64,000 nucleotides of DNA, taken from contig JAHEJJ010000003.1 of assembly GCA_024638915.1 (NCBI GenBank), positions 1-64,000 of the forward strand. The letters are read 5' to 3'. Of the stretch, positions 7,864-18,170 are shown piece by piece (within the stretch, counting starts at the first letter, position 1; the number at the start of each line of letters is the position of its first letter). Source of the DNA: Robiginitalea sp. (GTDB lineage Bacteria; Bacteroidota; Bacteroidia; Flavobacteriales; Flavobacteriaceae). The translations under genes and the position numbers were made by a program. The notes beneath the pieces are model-generated. The model was not told the origin of the DNA and did not search any database. It worked only from the letters and a program-made list of their open reading frames with translations.

Positions 7864-8886
7864 ATGAAAATACTCGTTACCGGTGGCCTTGGATTTATCG
7901 GTTCCCATACTGTAGTGGAACTACAGGATAAAGGTTTTGAAGTTGTTATTGTAGATGATTGTTCCAATGCCTCCGAAGAAGTACTCGAAGGGATCAGCAG
8001 TATCAGTGGGCAAATGCCGATATTCGAAAAGCTCAATCTAAGGGAAAAAGAAAGAGTCCAGGAATTTTTTAAAAGACATCAGGACATTAAAGGGATTATC
8101 CATTTTGCAGCGTCAAAGGCAGTGGGAGAAAGTGTGGAAAAACCATTATTGTATTATGAGAACAATCTCCATTCATTGATCTATCTTTTGAAATGGATGT
8201 CGGAAAAGGGTGGCGCATTTATTTTTAGTTCTTCCTGCACAGTATACGGACAGGCAGATGAAATGCCAATCACCGAAGACGCGCCGGTGAAACCCGCCGA
8301 ATCTCCCTATGGCAATACAAAGCAAATGGGAGAGGAAATCCTTCGGGATACCTGTACGGTTACGCCTGAATTAAAGGCTATTGCGCTGCGCTATTTCAAT
8401 CCTATCGGAGCGCACCCTAGTGCTAAAATCGGGGAATTGCCCATCGGCGTTCCTCAAAATCTGGTTCCCTTTATTACCCAAACAGGCATTGGTCTCAGAC
8501 CGGAACTTTCGGTATTCGGAAATGACTACCCTACACGAGACGGCACCTGTGTCAGGGATTATATCCATGTCGTAGACCTGGCCCGGGCACATGTAGTAGC
8601 TTTGGAAAGAATTTTAAATACTAAACAGCAAAGCAACTATGAGATCTTTAACCTGGGAACAGGAAAGGGAAGCACAGTACTGGAAGTGATCGACAGTTTT
8701 CAGAAGGTTTCCGGCAAGGAGCTCAATTATAAAATAGTAGATCGACGCCCCGGTGACATTACCGAGGCTTATGCAGATACTACAAAAGCAAATCGTATAT
8801 TGGGCTGGAAAGCGCAATCAACACTCGATGACGCCATGCGTTCAGCCTGGGACTGGGAGCTAAAGATACGCCGGGGAAATTCCTGA
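7864..8886 (+). CDS. galE: UDP-glucose 4-epimerase
   Basis: A 340-residue extended short-chain dehydrogenase, the usual length for GalE, which interconverts UDP-glucose and UDP-galactose using bound NAD. Seen: the NAD-binding glycine motif TGGLGFIGSH (6-15), FAASKAVGESV, the catalytic FSSSCTVYG with serine near 123, the Y149-X3-K153 pair in SPYGNTK, RYFNPIGAHPS and YIHVVDLA. All catalytic residues are present. The upstream DegT gene and waaA suggest a surface-polysaccharide neighbourhood, though GalE also serves galactose catabolism. Confidence 0.94.
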   Translation: MKILVTGGLGFIGSHTVVELQDKGFEVVIVDDCSNASEEVLEGISSISGQMPIFEKLNLREKERVQEFFKRHQDIKGIIHFAASKAVGESVEKPLLYYENNLHSLIYLLKWMSEKGGAFIFSSSCTVYGQADEMPITEDAPVKPAESPYGNTKQMGEEILRDTCTVTPELKAIALRYFNPIGAHPSAKIGELPIGVPQNLVPFITQTGIGLRPELSVFGNDYPTRDGTCVRDYIHVVDLARAHVVALERILNTKQQSNYEIFNLGTGKGSTVLEVIDSFQKVSGKELNYKIVDRRPGDITEAYADTTKANRILGWKAQSTLDDAMRSAWDWELKIRRGNS

Positions 8887-8975
8887 GGCAATTTTGAGTT
8901 GAAAGTTGAAAGTGATGATCAAGCATTGAGGAATCAGCAGTACAGCCATTGGGAAAGTTGATTATTTAAATTTAT

Positions 8976-9047
8976 TCCAATATCCAAACTCCAATTCCCA
9001 AACTTGAATCTCTGATATACAATGTCCAAATCCCAATGTCCAATTTA
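8976..9047. repeat. Degenerate 14-base-period tandem repeats in the galE-amidohydrolase gap
   Basis: TCCAATATCCAAAC (8976-8989) is followed directly by TCCAATTCCCAAAC (8990-9003), 12 of 14 identical. Slightly further on, CAATGTCC recurs at 9020 and 9034, again 14 bases apart. Just upstream GTTGAAA is doubled at 8898-8911. The 226-base gap is otherwise AT-rich with no ORF or hairpin that I can support. Confidence 0.6.
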
Positions 9048-9112
9048 TAATAAGTGAATAATCAATAATTTATTTTCGGCAATCGCCAACCATTATAAAA
9101 ACCAGCTCCATT

Positions 9113-10393
9113 ATGTTTAAAAAAGTTTTGAATTTCAGCTGTCTTCTAATATCCGTTAGCCTTTTCAGTCAGGATATTTATCTGCAATGCGGCCAATTGT
9201 TAGACACCAAAAACGGTAAACTTAGCGATGAAGTAACCGTTGTGGTCTCGGGGAATAAAATCACCAAAATAGAAAATGGATTTATTAGTGGCCGTGAACA
9301 GGACCAGCTTCTGGATCTCAGGGATAAGACGGTACTTCCAGGCCTTATAGACATGCATGTCCATATCGAAGGCCAGTCCAGCCCGGATCGGTATTTGAAA
9401 CGGTTTACCGATAATGAAGCCGATGTTGCTTTGCAATCTACAGTCTATGCCGAGCGTACCCTAATGGCCGGATTTACCACTGTTCGAGATCTGGGGGGCT
9501 CCGGGGTGAACATCGCGTTGAGGAAAGCTATAAACAAGGGCATTGTAAAAGGCCCCAGAATCTTTACCTCGGGAAAATCCATAGCCACCACTGGAGGTCA
9601 TGCCGACCCTACCAATGGTTACAAAATGGCAAATATGGGCGATCCGGGACCCAAGGAAGGGGTTGTTAATTCCCCTGAGGATGGAAGGAAAGCAGTACGC
9701 CAACGCTATAAAGAAGGAGCCGATGTGATTAAAATTACCGCCACTGGTGGAGTGCTCAGTGTGGCCAAGAGTGGAAGTAATCCACAGTTTACCATTGAAG
9801 AGATCAAGGCCATTACAGAAACGGCCAACGATTATGGTATGCTTACCGCCGCCCATGCACATGGTGATCTTGGGATGCAGCGCGCGATTAAAGGTGGAAT
9901 AAAGACCATTGAACATGGCAGCTATATGAGTGAGGAGACGATGGATCTTATGAAACAGTACAACGTATATATGGTTCCTACCATTTCTGCAGGGAAAAAG
10001 GTCGTGGAAAAGGCCAAAATTCCAGGTTATTTTCCTGAAGTGGTAGCCAAAAAGGCTATTGAGGTTGGTGCTCTGGTACAGGAAACCTTTGGGAAAGCCT
10101 ATAAGAAAGGAGTATTGATAGGATTTGGTACAGACGCCGGCGTTTTCCCCCATGGAGAAAATGCAATCGAGTTTCAGTATATGGTAGAAGCCGGAATGCC
10201 GGCCACCGAGGCGATTAAGGCCGCTACTGTAACCAATGCAGAACTTTTGGGAATGGGAGATTCGCTGGGGCAGATACAAGGCGGATTTATAGCCGATATC
10301 ATAGCTGTTGAGAATGATCCAGTCAAAGACGTCAAAACATTGCAAAATGTTGTCTTCGTTATGAAGGAAGGTATAATATACAAACAACCATAA
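9113..10393 (+). CDS. Exported amidohydrolase family protein
   Basis: 426 residues. The first 19 or so (MFKKVLNFSCLLISVSLFS) form a Sec signal peptide, so it should act in the periplasm or outside. The TIM-barrel amidohydrolase metal site is visible: DMHVHIEG (H82, H84), a later HAHGD, an IEHGSYM histidine and the catalytic aspartate in GTDAGVFPHGEN. A likely metal-bridging lysine sits in ADVIKITATGG. This resembles the imidazolonepropionase-like/Xaa-Pro (prolidase-type) secreted amidohydrolases; the substrate (peptide, amide or cyclic amide) is not determinable. There is no type IX secretion C-terminal domain. It is followed by a small gene after 30 bases. Confidence 0.9.
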   Translation: MFKKVLNFSCLLISVSLFSQDIYLQCGQLLDTKNGKLSDEVTVVVSGNKITKIENGFISGREQDQLLDLRDKTVLPGLIDMHVHIEGQSSPDRYLKRFTDNEADVALQSTVYAERTLMAGFTTVRDLGGSGVNIALRKAINKGIVKGPRIFTSGKSIATTGGHADPTNGYKMANMGDPGPKEGVVNSPEDGRKAVRQRYKEGADVIKITATGGVLSVAKSGSNPQFTIEEIKAITETANDYGMLTAAHAHGDLGMQRAIKGGIKTIEHGSYMSEETMDLMKQYNVYMVPTISAGKKVVEKAKIPGYFPEVVAKKAIEVGALVQETFGKAYKKGVLIGFGTDAGVFPHGENAIEFQYMVEAGMPATEAIKAATVTNAELLGMGDSLGQIQGGFIADIIAVENDPVKDVKTLQNVVFVMKEGIIYKQP

Positions 10394-10423
10394 GTATCTC
10401 TGAGAACCATCCTTTGATTCGCT

Positions 10424-10777
10424 ATGCAACCCAACTTTCCAAATAGCCTGGCACTGCTTCGGCAAGCAGAATCTGATAAGCTCTATCATAAATTGCTCCT
10501 TCAGCTTGATAAGGATTTTAAACTGGCCAACATACCAATAGAGATCATCAGTCCCATTACACCACAAGAACTGGTGAGTTTGTTGCGCGAAAAAATATAT
10601 CGGCTGATTATGGAAAATGTGACGAAATGCCTGGACCTTTTCTATATAGTTGATATTCCCGAAGCGGCTTTGGCTGAACTGGAAGGGGAAGATGCTGTGG
10701 AAAAGGCAGAATATCTAAGCTTCTTACTTCTCAAAAGAACCTGGAAGAAAGTATGGTATAAAGAGCGATACTCCTAG
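10424..10777 (+). CDS. Conserved hypothetical protein (117 aa)
   Basis: A soluble-looking protein of 117 residues without signal peptide or membrane segment. It looks largely helical, with acidic stretches (LEGEDAVEKAEY) and a basic end (KRTWKKVWYKERYS). I do not recognise a domain. It lies 30 bases after the amidohydrolase on the same strand and converges with the beta-barrel gene 8 bases away, so it may be translated from the amidohydrolase transcript. It is probably a lineage-specific flavobacterial protein. Confidence 0.65.
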   Translation: MQPNFPNSLALLRQAESDKLYHKLLLQLDKDFKLANIPIEIISPITPQELVSLLREKIYRLIMENVTKCLDLFYIVDIPEAALAELEGEDAVEKAEYLSFLLLKRTWKKVWYKERYS

Positions 10778-10785
10778 TATCTGTT

Positions 10786-11334
10786 TTAGAAGTAGACACG
10801 GACAAAGGGGGCCCATGCACTGGCATAAATACTCTTGTCTTCATTAAAAAGTACGTTGTACCGCATACCGGCCATTACGTTCCTATTGCCCACACCTAGG
10901 CCAAAATAAAGTGCAGGAGACCAAAAGTTATCTTCGAACACTTCCCCAACAACGGTATCCTTCCTATTGACCCGGATCTGTTCGAATTCAGCGGAGAACT
11001 GCATAGCGGGAATGGGATTGAAAAAACTCACGACGCTACCCCCGAATGCTGTAAATTCACTGCGATCGAAAGAAGAAGGTTCGAATTTGGAATAGTTAAA
11101 ACTCAATCCAAGTCCGGCCGCGAACATCGGACTCACCTGGTAAATCGCACTCGGTGCAAGAGCAATGGTAAAGGAGCTGTTGCTGAATCCCAGGCCAATA
11201 CCTCCTCCATATCGAACATTAGACCAGAAATCTCCTTTGGGCCCCGGCCCCTGGGCAATAGCGGTCCATGCCATTGTTCCGAGGAAGAGGATCAGAATTA
11301 GCTTTTTTAACGCGACTGATGAAAGTGTTATCAC
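10786..11334 (-). CDS. Outer-membrane beta-barrel protein next to sucA
   Basis: 182 residues with an N-terminal signal (LKKLILILFLGTMAWTAIAQ, cleavage after about AIAQ). The body is made of alternating short beta-strand-like segments (IGLGFSNSSFTIALAPSAIY, AAGLGLSFNYSKF, LYFGLGVGNRNVMAGMRYNV) and ends in an aromatic residue (VRVYF), typical of small outer-membrane barrels. The chosen start is GTG at 11334; no ATG lies before the signal, so the start is less certain. Such genes beside sucA are sometimes labelled alpha-ketoglutarate decarboxylase in databases; nothing in this sequence supports an enzyme. Divergent from sucA. Confidence 0.75.
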   Translation of the reverse strand: MITLSSVALKKLILILFLGTMAWTAIAQGPGPKGDFWSNVRYGGGIGLGFSNSSFTIALAPSAIYQVSPMFAAGLGLSFNYSKFEPSSFDRSEFTAFGGSVVSFFNPIPAMQFSAEFEQIRVNRKDTVVGEVFEDNFWSPALYFGLGVGNRNVMAGMRYNVLFNEDKSIYASAWAPFVRVYF

Positions 11335-11394
11335 GAGTTCTTAGATTTTTAGCCAAAGGGCCACAGCTAAAACTAAATTAAGCATTAATTATTG

Positions 11395-11402
11395 TATTTT
11401 TG
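11395..11402 (+). promoter_or_regulatory. Putative promoter -7 element for sucAB
   Basis: TATTTTTG matches TAnnTTTG, 34 bases before the sucA ATG. There is no clear TTTG at the expected -33 position, so this is moderate evidence. Confidence 0.4.
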
Positions 11403-11436
11403 AGCTTATTAAGATAACGGATCCACGGAAAAAAAC

Positions 11437-14259
11437 ATGGACAAGTATTCCTTTTTAAATACAGCACATACCTCCTTTTTTGCTGAGCTGTACGATCGGT
11501 ACCTCATCAATCCCGATAGCGTAGAACCGAGTTGGAGAGCCTTTTTTCAGGGATTTGACTTTGGTATGGAGAGCGCACTTGATGAAGTGGGTGTTATCGC
11601 TGACGGTGAAATGAAAATAGTAGCCAACGGAGAGCAGGTGGCTATACCTGAAAAGGTTTACAAGGAGTTCAGGGTGATCCGGTTGATCGACGGATACCGC
11701 AGCAGGGGTCATTTATTTACCAAAACCAATCCTGTACGTGAGCGTAGAAAATACAGCCCAACACTTGATATTGAGAATTTCGGGCTTTCAAACGAAGACC
11801 TCGATACGGTTTTCAATGCAGGTGAGATTATAAATATCGGCCCGAATACACTCCGTCATATCATCGATCACTTACAACGCATCTATTGCGATTCGATAGG
11901 GGTGGAATACATGTACATCAGGATTCCGGAAAGGGTCCAGTGGATACAGGACTGGATTAATGTCAATGCTAATCACCCTCAATTCGATTCGGACAAAAAA
12001 AAGACTATCCTTCGCAAGCTCAATCAGGCGGTATCTTTCGAATCCTTCCTGCATACAAAATACGTAGGTCAGAAACGTTTTTCACTCGAGGGCAACGAAT
12101 CCTTGATACCGGCGGTAGACGCTATCGTTGAGAAGGCAGCGGAAATGGGGGTAAAACAGTTTGTCATGGGGATGGCCCATCGGGGCAGACTCAATGTCCT
12201 GACCAATATTTTTGGAAAATCTGCTAAAGATATTTTTAGCGAATTCGAAGGCAAAGACTACGAGCAACAGATTTTTGACGGGGATGTCAAATACCATCTT
12301 GGCTGGACTTCGGTGCGCACTTCGGACAACGGGAATAAAATCAATATGAACATAGCCCCAAATCCATCTCATCTTGAGACGGTGGGCGCTGTGGTAGAGG
12401 GTATCACCCGTGCAAAACAGGATACACACTATCCGGAAGATTTCTCTAAAGTGTTGCCTATAGTCGTGCATGGAGATGCTGCCATAGCCGGTCAGGGCCT
12501 TGCCTATGAGCTGGTTCAGATGGCAGGTTTAGAAGGTTACAGGACCAATGGTACCATCCATATTGTAGTCAATAACCAGATCGGATTCACCACTAATTAT
12601 CTCGATGGTAGATCCTCAACCTACTGCACGGATGTGGGTAAAGTTACATTGAGCCCTGTGCTCCATGTGAACGCAGATGACGTCGAGGCGGTGGTACATG
12701 CTTCACTTTTTGCACTGGAATATCGTATGAGATTCAAGGGCGATGTTTTTCTCGATCTGCTGGGATATAGGAAATATGGCCACAATGAAGGAGATGAACC
12801 GCGTTTCACACAGCCCAAGCTCTATAAGATCATCGCCAAGCACCAGAATCCCAGGGAGATCTACAAGGAAAAACTAATGTCAGCAGGCATTATAGACGAT
12901 GAATATGTAAAGAAACTGGAGTTGGAATACAAAGCCAGTCTTGAAGAAGAGTTGGAGGACTCCAAGAAAGAGGATAAGACCATCATCACCGCTTTTATGG
13001 CCGACGAGTGGAGCGGATTCCAACATGTCCGGGAATGGGAAATGATGGACCCCATAGATACAACATATAACCAGGAGCGGCTGGCTGAAATTGCCAGGGT
13101 GATCACCGAATTGCCCTCTGATAGGAAGTTCATCCGGAAAATAGAAAGACTCATATCCGATCGCAGAAAAATGTTTTTTGAAAGCGATCAGCTCGACTGG
13201 GCCATGGGAGAACTTCTCGCCTATGGCACATTGCTAGACGAGGGATATGGAGTAAGGATCTCCGGACAGGATGTTGAACGTGGGACCTTCTCGCATCGGC
13301 ATGCGGTGATAAAAGTGGAGGACAGTGAGGAAGAGATCATGTTATTAAATGGTATTTCAAAAGATCAGGGACTGTTCCAGATTTACAATTCGCTCTTATC
13401 GGAATATGGGGTCGTTGGGTTTGATTATGGTTATGCGATGGCCAGCCCCAATACACTGACTATCTGGGAGGCTCAGTTCGGGGACTTCAGCAACGGGGCC
13501 CAGATCATGATCGATCAGTATATCTCGGCAGCCGAAGATAAATGGAAGCTTCAAAACGGACTGGTTATGTTGCTGCCCCATGGATATGAAGGGCAAGGGG
13601 CAGAGCACTCTTCGGCCAGAATGGAACGCTATCTGCAGCTTTGTGCACGCGATAATATGTACGTTGCCGACTGTACTACACCTGCCAATTTATTCCACCT
13701 CTTGCGAAGGCAGATGAAGGCCGATTTCAGAAAGCCGCTTATCATCTTTACTCCAAAAAGTCTGCTGCGACACCCCAAAGCGGTTTCAACCGTGGAAGAA
13801 TTCGCAAACGGAGGTTTTCAAAAAGTGATCGATGATGAATTTGTAAATCCAAAAAAAGTAAAAAGCCTGGTTTTCTGTACTGGTAAATTTTATTACGATC
13901 TGCTCGCTGCAAGGGAAGAACTCGGTCGTGAAGATGTAGCCTTAGTTCGGGTAGAACTATTATTTCCCTTGCCATATGAGCAAATGATCGGTATTATTGA
14001 AAAATATAAGGAGGCCGACGATCTGGTATGGGCCCAGGAAGAGCCTCGTAACATGGGGGCCTGGACACATATATTTACCCACTTCGAAGGTGCGAGGAAA
14101 TTGAGAGTAGCTTCGAGAAGGTTTTATTCATCGCCGGCATCGGGCAGTGCTGTTCGTTCTAAGTTGAGGCATCAGCAAGTCATCGATTATGTTTTTGATA
14201 AATCGAAAAACAATATGACCCGCAGGCAAAGTAGAATATTTAAATCAGAAAGAGAATGA
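11437..14259 (+). CDS. sucA: 2-oxoglutarate dehydrogenase E1 component
   Basis: 940 residues, typical for the thiamine-diphosphate E1 subunit that decarboxylates 2-oxoglutarate in the TCA cycle. Seen: the N-terminal E2-binding segment ([18 protein letters not shown], with [10 protein letters not shown]), [12 protein letters not shown], the thiamine site from [10 protein letters not shown] to [11 protein letters not shown], the pyrimidine-domain HRHAV and GFDYGYAM, and [21 protein letters not shown]. The C-terminal domain ends near FKSERE. Its stop codon overlaps the start of sucB (ATGA), so the two are translationally coupled. The E3 subunit is not in this window. Confidence 0.97.
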   Translation: MDKYSFLNTAHTSFFAELYDRYLINPDSVEPSWRAFFQGFDFGMESALDEVGVIADGEMKIVANGEQVAIPEKVYKEFRVIRLIDGYRSRGHLFTKTNPVRERRKYSPTLDIENFGLSNEDLDTVFNAGEIINIGPNTLRHIIDHLQRIYCDSIGVEYMYIRIPERVQWIQDWINVNANHPQFDSDKKKTILRKLNQAVSFESFLHTKYVGQKRFSLEGNESLIPAVDAIVEKAAEMGVKQFVMGMAHRGRLNVLTNIFGKSAKDIFSEFEGKDYEQQIFDGDVKYHLGWTSVRTSDNGNKINMNIAPNPSHLETVGAVVEGITRAKQDTHYPEDFSKVLPIVVHGDAAIAGQGLAYELVQMAGLEGYRTNGTIHIVVNNQIGFTTNYLDGRSSTYCTDVGKVTLSPVLHVNADDVEAVVHASLFALEYRMRFKGDVFLDLLGYRKYGHNEGDEPRFTQPKLYKIIAKHQNPREIYKEKLMSAGIIDDEYVKKLELEYKASLEEELEDSKKEDKTIITAFMADEWSGFQHVREWEMMDPIDTTYNQERLAEIARVITELPSDRKFIRKIERLISDRRKMFFESDQLDWAMGELLAYGTLLDEGYGVRISGQDVERGTFSHRHAVIKVEDSEEEIMLLNGISKDQGLFQIYNSLLSEYGVVGFDYGYAMASPNTLTIWEAQFGDFSNGAQIMIDQYISAAEDKWKLQNGLVMLLPHGYEGQGAEHSSARMERYLQLCARDNMYVADCTTPANLFHLLRRQMKADFRKPLIIFTPKSLLRHPKAVSTVEEFANGGFQKVIDDEFVNPKKVKSLVFCTGKFYYDLLAAREELGREDVALVRVELLFPLPYEQMIGIIEKYKEADDLVWAQEEPRNMGAWTHIFTHFEGARKLRVASRRFYSSPASGSAVRSKLRHQQVIDYVFDKSKNNMTRRQSRIFKSERE

Positions 14260-15482
14260 TCTTAGAAATGAAAGTCCCTTCACCGGGAGAATCCATAACG
14301 GAAGTGGAAATTGCCCAGTGGCTGGTAAGCGATGGTGACTTTGTAGAGAAAGACCAGACTATAGCAGAGGTAGATTCGGACAAGGCCACTCTCGAATTAC
14401 CGGCAGAAGAGAGTGGTATTATTACGCTCAAAGCTGAAGAAGGCGATGCTGTAGCTGTGGGTGAGGTGGTGTGTCTGATCGATACAAGCGCTGAGAAACC
14501 AGATTCCAAAGAAGTTGAGGAAAAAGAAGAAAAAGTAAAAGAAAAAGTAACGGCCGAGGCCACAGTAGCATCCAAGCCATCGGTCGTTGAAGAGAAAACC
14601 ACTTATGCCAGTGGTAGTCCTTCTCCTGCGGCTCGTAAAATTTTGGATGAGAAAGGTATTGATGCTTCAGTAGTTGAGGGAACTGGAAGGAATGGCAGGA
14701 TCACCAAGGAAGATGCCCTTAAAGCTGTGCCCTCTATGGGCACCCCCAAAGGGGGTAGTCGGAGTGAAACCAGGACAAAGCTTTCCATGCTCAGGCGTAA
14801 AGTGGCCGAACGACTGGTAGCTGCAAAAAATGAGACGGCTATGCTCACCACCTTTAATGAGGTCGACATGAGTCCCATTTTTGAGTTACGCAAGCAATAC
14901 AAAGAAGTTTTTAAGGAAAAGCACGATGTAAGTCTCGGATTCATGTCGTTCTTCACCAAGGCAGTGATCCGCGCCCTTGAGATGTACCCAGCGGTTAACT
15001 CGATGATCGATGGGAAAGAAATGATCAGTTATGATTTCTGTGATATCAGTATCGCTGTATCAGGTCCGAAAGGTCTGATGGTCCCAGTGATCCGCAATGC
15101 GGAAAACCTGAGTTTCAGAGGAATTGAATCCGAGGTAAAACGACTGGCAATAAGGGCTCGAGAGGGACAGATTACAGTCGATGAGATGACAGGTGGTACC
15201 TTTACCATTTCAAACGGTGGTGTTTTCGGCTCCATGTTGTCGACACCCATCATCAATCCTCCTCAAAGCGGTATCCTTGGCATGCACAATATTGTTGAAC
15301 GACCTATTGTCAGAGACGGTCAAATAGTGATCGCTCCGGTGATGTACGTCGCCTTATCGTACGATCATCGCATCATCGATGGCAAAGAGTCTGTAAGCTT
15401 TCTGGTGGCTGTTAAAGAAGCCCTGGAGGATCCTGTAGAGCTTCTTATGGATGGTGATATCAAAAGAGCATTGGAGTTATAA
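14256..15482 (+). CDS. sucB: 2-oxoglutarate dehydrogenase E2 component (dihydrolipoyl succinyltransferase)
   Basis: 408 residues. Domain order: one lipoyl domain (about 1-78) with the lipoylated lysine K43 in [11 protein letters not shown]; an acidic/lysine linker; the peripheral subunit-binding domain (about 120-155: [14 protein letters not shown]...GRITKEDAL); and the catalytic acyltransferase domain ending in SYDHRIIDG with H371 and D375. It transfers the succinyl group to CoA. It overlaps sucA by four bases and converges with the peroxidase gene after 16 bases. Confidence 0.97.
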   Translation: MILEMKVPSPGESITEVEIAQWLVSDGDFVEKDQTIAEVDSDKATLELPAEESGIITLKAEEGDAVAVGEVVCLIDTSAEKPDSKEVEEKEEKVKEKVTAEATVASKPSVVEEKTTYASGSPSPAARKILDEKGIDASVVEGTGRNGRITKEDALKAVPSMGTPKGGSRSETRTKLSMLRRKVAERLVAAKNETAMLTTFNEVDMSPIFELRKQYKEVFKEKHDVSLGFMSFFTKAVIRALEMYPAVNSMIDGKEMISYDFCDISIAVSGPKGLMVPVIRNAENLSFRGIESEVKRLAIRAREGQITVDEMTGGTFTISNGGVFGSMLSTPIINPPQSGILGMHNIVERPIVRDGQIVIAPVMYVALSYDHRIIDGKESVSFLVAVKEALEDPVELLMDGDIKRALEL

Positions 15483-15498
15483 AAATAACGTAACCCAG

Positions 15499-16842
15499 TT
15501 AATCACATCCAAGGTCCGATCTTGATTGTTCATCTGCATTGGGGAAACAACTGCCTAGCGGAGTAGTATCAGGGACATATCGTATTAGATTACCATCGTA
15601 TAATCCGTGTTCAATAAATAAACTAAGTTGTTCGATTTCTTCAGCACTTAACCCCAGTGGGATGAATTGGGATGAAATGCTCTCCAACGGTACTTCGGTG
15701 TTTTCGGAAATAGCCGTATTTTTATATTCAACAACCTCAACAATGCTATTGAAACTGCCACCGTGGCCGAGAAATGAAACATCCTTAAGATTATAAAGTG
15801 TAGGTGTTTTAAAAGTATAATCGTCATCAGTTTCACCTGTAAATCCGCCTCTTCCCTTAGAGGTGGCTTCATCAACATTTCCTATAATGTTACCACCGCT
15901 GAGGTCATTCATTCCCAAAGCATGAAATTCCATTCCATTGAGCCCAGGCCCCGAATGGCATTCAAAACAATTCGCTTTTCCGTAAAATAACAAGGCACCC
16001 TTTAATTCTGCCTCGGTCAGCTCATGGACCTCATTTCTCACAAACTTTTGAAATGGAGCTTCGTTAGCCATAACAGTCCTTTCGAAAGCCGCAATGGCAA
16101 GACCAGCATTTACAAGCGTGTAGCGTTCGTTTTCAGCTACTTCAGGAAAGGCGCGGTCGAATAATTCTCTGTACGGCCCGTTGTCGATAATGGAAATATC
16201 GAGTTGTAATCTATGGACACCCAATCCAGCAATTGCCTGGGTCTCCAGACCTTCAAAGCCCAGTAAATTCGTTTCCTTAGGTGTATCCGGGGTCCAGTTG
16301 GCCTCGGTGCCGGCATTTAGACCCAAGGCACCAAATTGCCCATTCCAAAGCATAAGGTTTTGGTAGGCTGTGTTCAGCACTGTAGGCGTTCGAATGGGTT
16401 GTACGTCAAGAGAATCAGGTGAATAGGCCGGATTGGCAATTCGGCTTTCACCGAGCAGGCCAAATCCCCAACCTCCTTCGCCAATACCTTGTTTAATTCC
16501 ACTTTGAAATCCTGCGGCAGCATGATGGCAGCTTGCACAGGAATATGTGCCTTCTCCAATGCTCTCCTTAGGATTCAGGGCAAGACCTGTTTCGTGAAAC
16601 AAAAATTTTCCGAGTATTACTTTGTCTGCAGTAATCGGATTCATTTGATCTGCAGGAATAGCAGCATAGTCCGAACTGTTGGGCATCGAGATAGCCTCTA
16701 AGGATCCAAAAAGTTCAATTAGTCTTTCTCTGAGCTGTGTTTCGGTTTCATTTGATCCTATAATTCCTTCATCGTCTTTAGAACATGAAAATATTATAAG
16801 GGATAGTCCAGCCAAAAAAAACATTCTCTTAATCAGGATCAT
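15499..16842 (-). CDS. Di-haem cytochrome c peroxidase family (MauG/CCP) lipoprotein
   Basis: 447 residues. The N-terminus (MFFLAGLSLIIFSC) is a lipoprotein signal with a cysteine at the cleavage site, so the protein is probably membrane-anchored in the periplasm. Two c-type haem motifs are visible, CASCHH in the first half and CFECHSG in the second, and SIGEGTYSCASCHH with KTPTLYNLKDVSFLGHGG fit the di-haem peroxidase fold. It would reduce hydrogen peroxide with electrons from cytochrome c, or act as a MauG-type oxidase. No partner gene is adjacent. The exact start (ATG 16842 or the internal ATG seven codons later) is uncertain. Confidence 0.9.
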   Translation of the reverse strand: MILIKRMFFLAGLSLIIFSCSKDDEGIIGSNETETQLRERLIELFGSLEAISMPNSSDYAAIPADQMNPITADKVILGKFLFHETGLALNPKESIGEGTYSCASCHHAAAGFQSGIKQGIGEGGWGFGLLGESRIANPAYSPDSLDVQPIRTPTVLNTAYQNLMLWNGQFGALGLNAGTEANWTPDTPKETNLLGFEGLETQAIAGLGVHRLQLDISIIDNGPYRELFDRAFPEVAENERYTLVNAGLAIAAFERTVMANEAPFQKFVRNEVHELTEAELKGALLFYGKANCFECHSGPGLNGMEFHALGMNDLSGGNIIGNVDEATSKGRGGFTGETDDDYTFKTPTLYNLKDVSFLGHGGSFNSIVEVVEYKNTAISENTEVPLESISSQFIPLGLSAEEIEQLSLFIEHGLYDGNLIRYVPDTTPLGSCFPNADEQSRSDLGCD

Positions 16843-16915
16843 AGGTCAAGCATTAAAAAGTCAGGTTTAGGAATCAAAAAGATAGAGAACTCGATGTAAA
16901 CTGAGCTGTTTGAAA

Positions 16916-17335
16916 TTATTTTTTTAGATACAGGAATTCGTTTTTATAGTCGATTACAGCCTTTCCTCTTATCAGTATATCAGAACCGATTATGCCATCT
17001 ACCGGCTTGGCCTGATGTATGATTAAGGCCTCATTCACATGGATGAGATCAAAGAGGACAATTTTCAGTTTTTTCCACTTCCAACGGCCAATTTCAATCG
17101 AGTTCTTGTCAGAGATCAAGGTCTCCATTTCCCTTGCGCCGGCCCCGGCAGCTTTTATTTCAGAAGCCTCCGAGACAAGTCCAAAATGATCGGCTTTATC
17201 GATACCCACACAGGTATTAGACGCTCCTGTATCCAGTATAAAACGTCCTTCAACGCCATTTATTTTGGCGCTCAATTCAAAATGATTCGTATCGGTAAGA
17301 AAGAGGGGAACAGGGATGTAGTTTTTCCTGTTCAT
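16916..17335 (-). CDS. Retropepsin-like aspartic protease family protein
   Basis: 139 residues from ATG 17335 (MNRKNYIPVPLF); an upstream in-frame TTG at 17356 is less likely. One aspartic protease signature, FILDTGASNTCVG, is followed by a second hydrophobic-G-D element, IDGIIGSDIL, the arrangement of single-domain retropepsin-like (clan AA) proteins that act as dimers. There is no signal peptide, so it should be cytoplasmic. The substrate is unknown. It is divergent from tatD with a 61-base gap, so the two promoters must overlap. Confidence 0.85.
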   Translation of the reverse strand: MNRKNYIPVPLFLTDTNHFELSAKINGVEGRFILDTGASNTCVGIDKADHFGLVSEASEIKAAGAGAREMETLISDKNSIEIGRWKWKKLKIVLFDLIHVNEALIIHQAKPVDGIIGSDILIRGKAVIDYKNEFLYLKK

Positions 17336-17396
17336 TATTTTTTTAAGTCGGGCCAAGAATGATCATTTTTGGCAAAGATAATCCTATTTTTGTTGA

Positions 17397-18164
17397 ATGA
17401 TGCTGACTGATACGCATACCCATCTTTATGCAGAGGCCTTTGACCAGGACAGGGATCAGGTTATTAAAAATGCTATAGATTCTGGTATCTCGAGATTTTT
17501 TGTCCCCGCCATCGATTCGACCTATACCGATGCAATGATTACCCTTGAGGAACGCTTTCCCTCGCATGTGTTTTTGATGATGGGACTTCATCCCACCAGT
17601 GTGAAGGAAGATTTTCGAAGAGAATTAGAACATGTGGAACATATGTTGGGCTCACATAAGTTTTATGCCGTAGGGGAGATCGGTATTGATCTGTATTGGG
17701 ATCGCACCTATTTAGACCAGCAGCGCAAGGCCTTCAAATATCAAATCGAACTAGCCCAAAAAAATAATCTGCCCATAGTGATCCATTGCCGGGATTCTTT
17801 CGATGAAATTATTGAGGTTTTGGATGAAGTGGCAACAGGCTCATTACGCGGAATATTCCATTGCTTCACCGGTACGCTCGACCAGGCACATACGGCCATA
17901 GCCCATAATATGAAGCTGGGTATCGGCGGGGTTGTCACCTTTAAAAATGGTAAGATCGATACTTTTCTCAACCAAATAGATCTTCGTCATATTGTTTTGG
18001 AAACAGATGCTCCTTACCTGGCGCCAGTACCCTATCGGGGTAAGCGCAACGAGAGTTTGTATCTGAAACTGGTAGTTGATAAACTATGTAAAATTTACCA
18101 AGCAAGCCCTGAAGAAATCGCCCGAATAACCACCGAAAACTCCAGGGAAATCTTTGGAATCTAA
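17397..18164 (+). CDS. tatD: TatD family metal-dependent hydrolase
   Basis: 255 residues, the usual size for TatD DNases (TIM-barrel, two-metal, 3'-5' exonuclease in repair). Seen: the metal-binding TDTHTHL at the N-terminus, VGEIGIDLYWD, IHCRDSFDEIIEVL, GIFHCFTGTL and ETDAPYLAPVPYRGKRN. A TATTTTTG promoter-like element at 17385-17392 lies only 4 bases before the ATG, so the message may be leaderless or start at the second ATG (17400). The asparaginase gene follows after 6 bases, so these two form an operon. Confidence 0.92.
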   Translation: MMLTDTHTHLYAEAFDQDRDQVIKNAIDSGISRFFVPAIDSTYTDAMITLEERFPSHVFLMMGLHPTSVKEDFRRELEHVEHMLGSHKFYAVGEIGIDLYWDRTYLDQQRKAFKYQIELAQKNNLPIVIHCRDSFDEIIEVLDEVATGSLRGIFHCFTGTLDQAHTAIAHNMKLGIGGVVTFKNGKIDTFLNQIDLRHIVLETDAPYLAPVPYRGKRNESLYLKLVVDKLCKIYQASPEEIARITTENSREIFGI

Positions 18165-18170
18165 AATCAT

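Noticed and set aside
9461-10567. 368-codon minus-strand ORF opposite the amidohydrolase
   Set aside because: It is antisense to a gene with clear amidohydrolase motifs and its protein is a Cys/Ser/Gly-rich string without a family.
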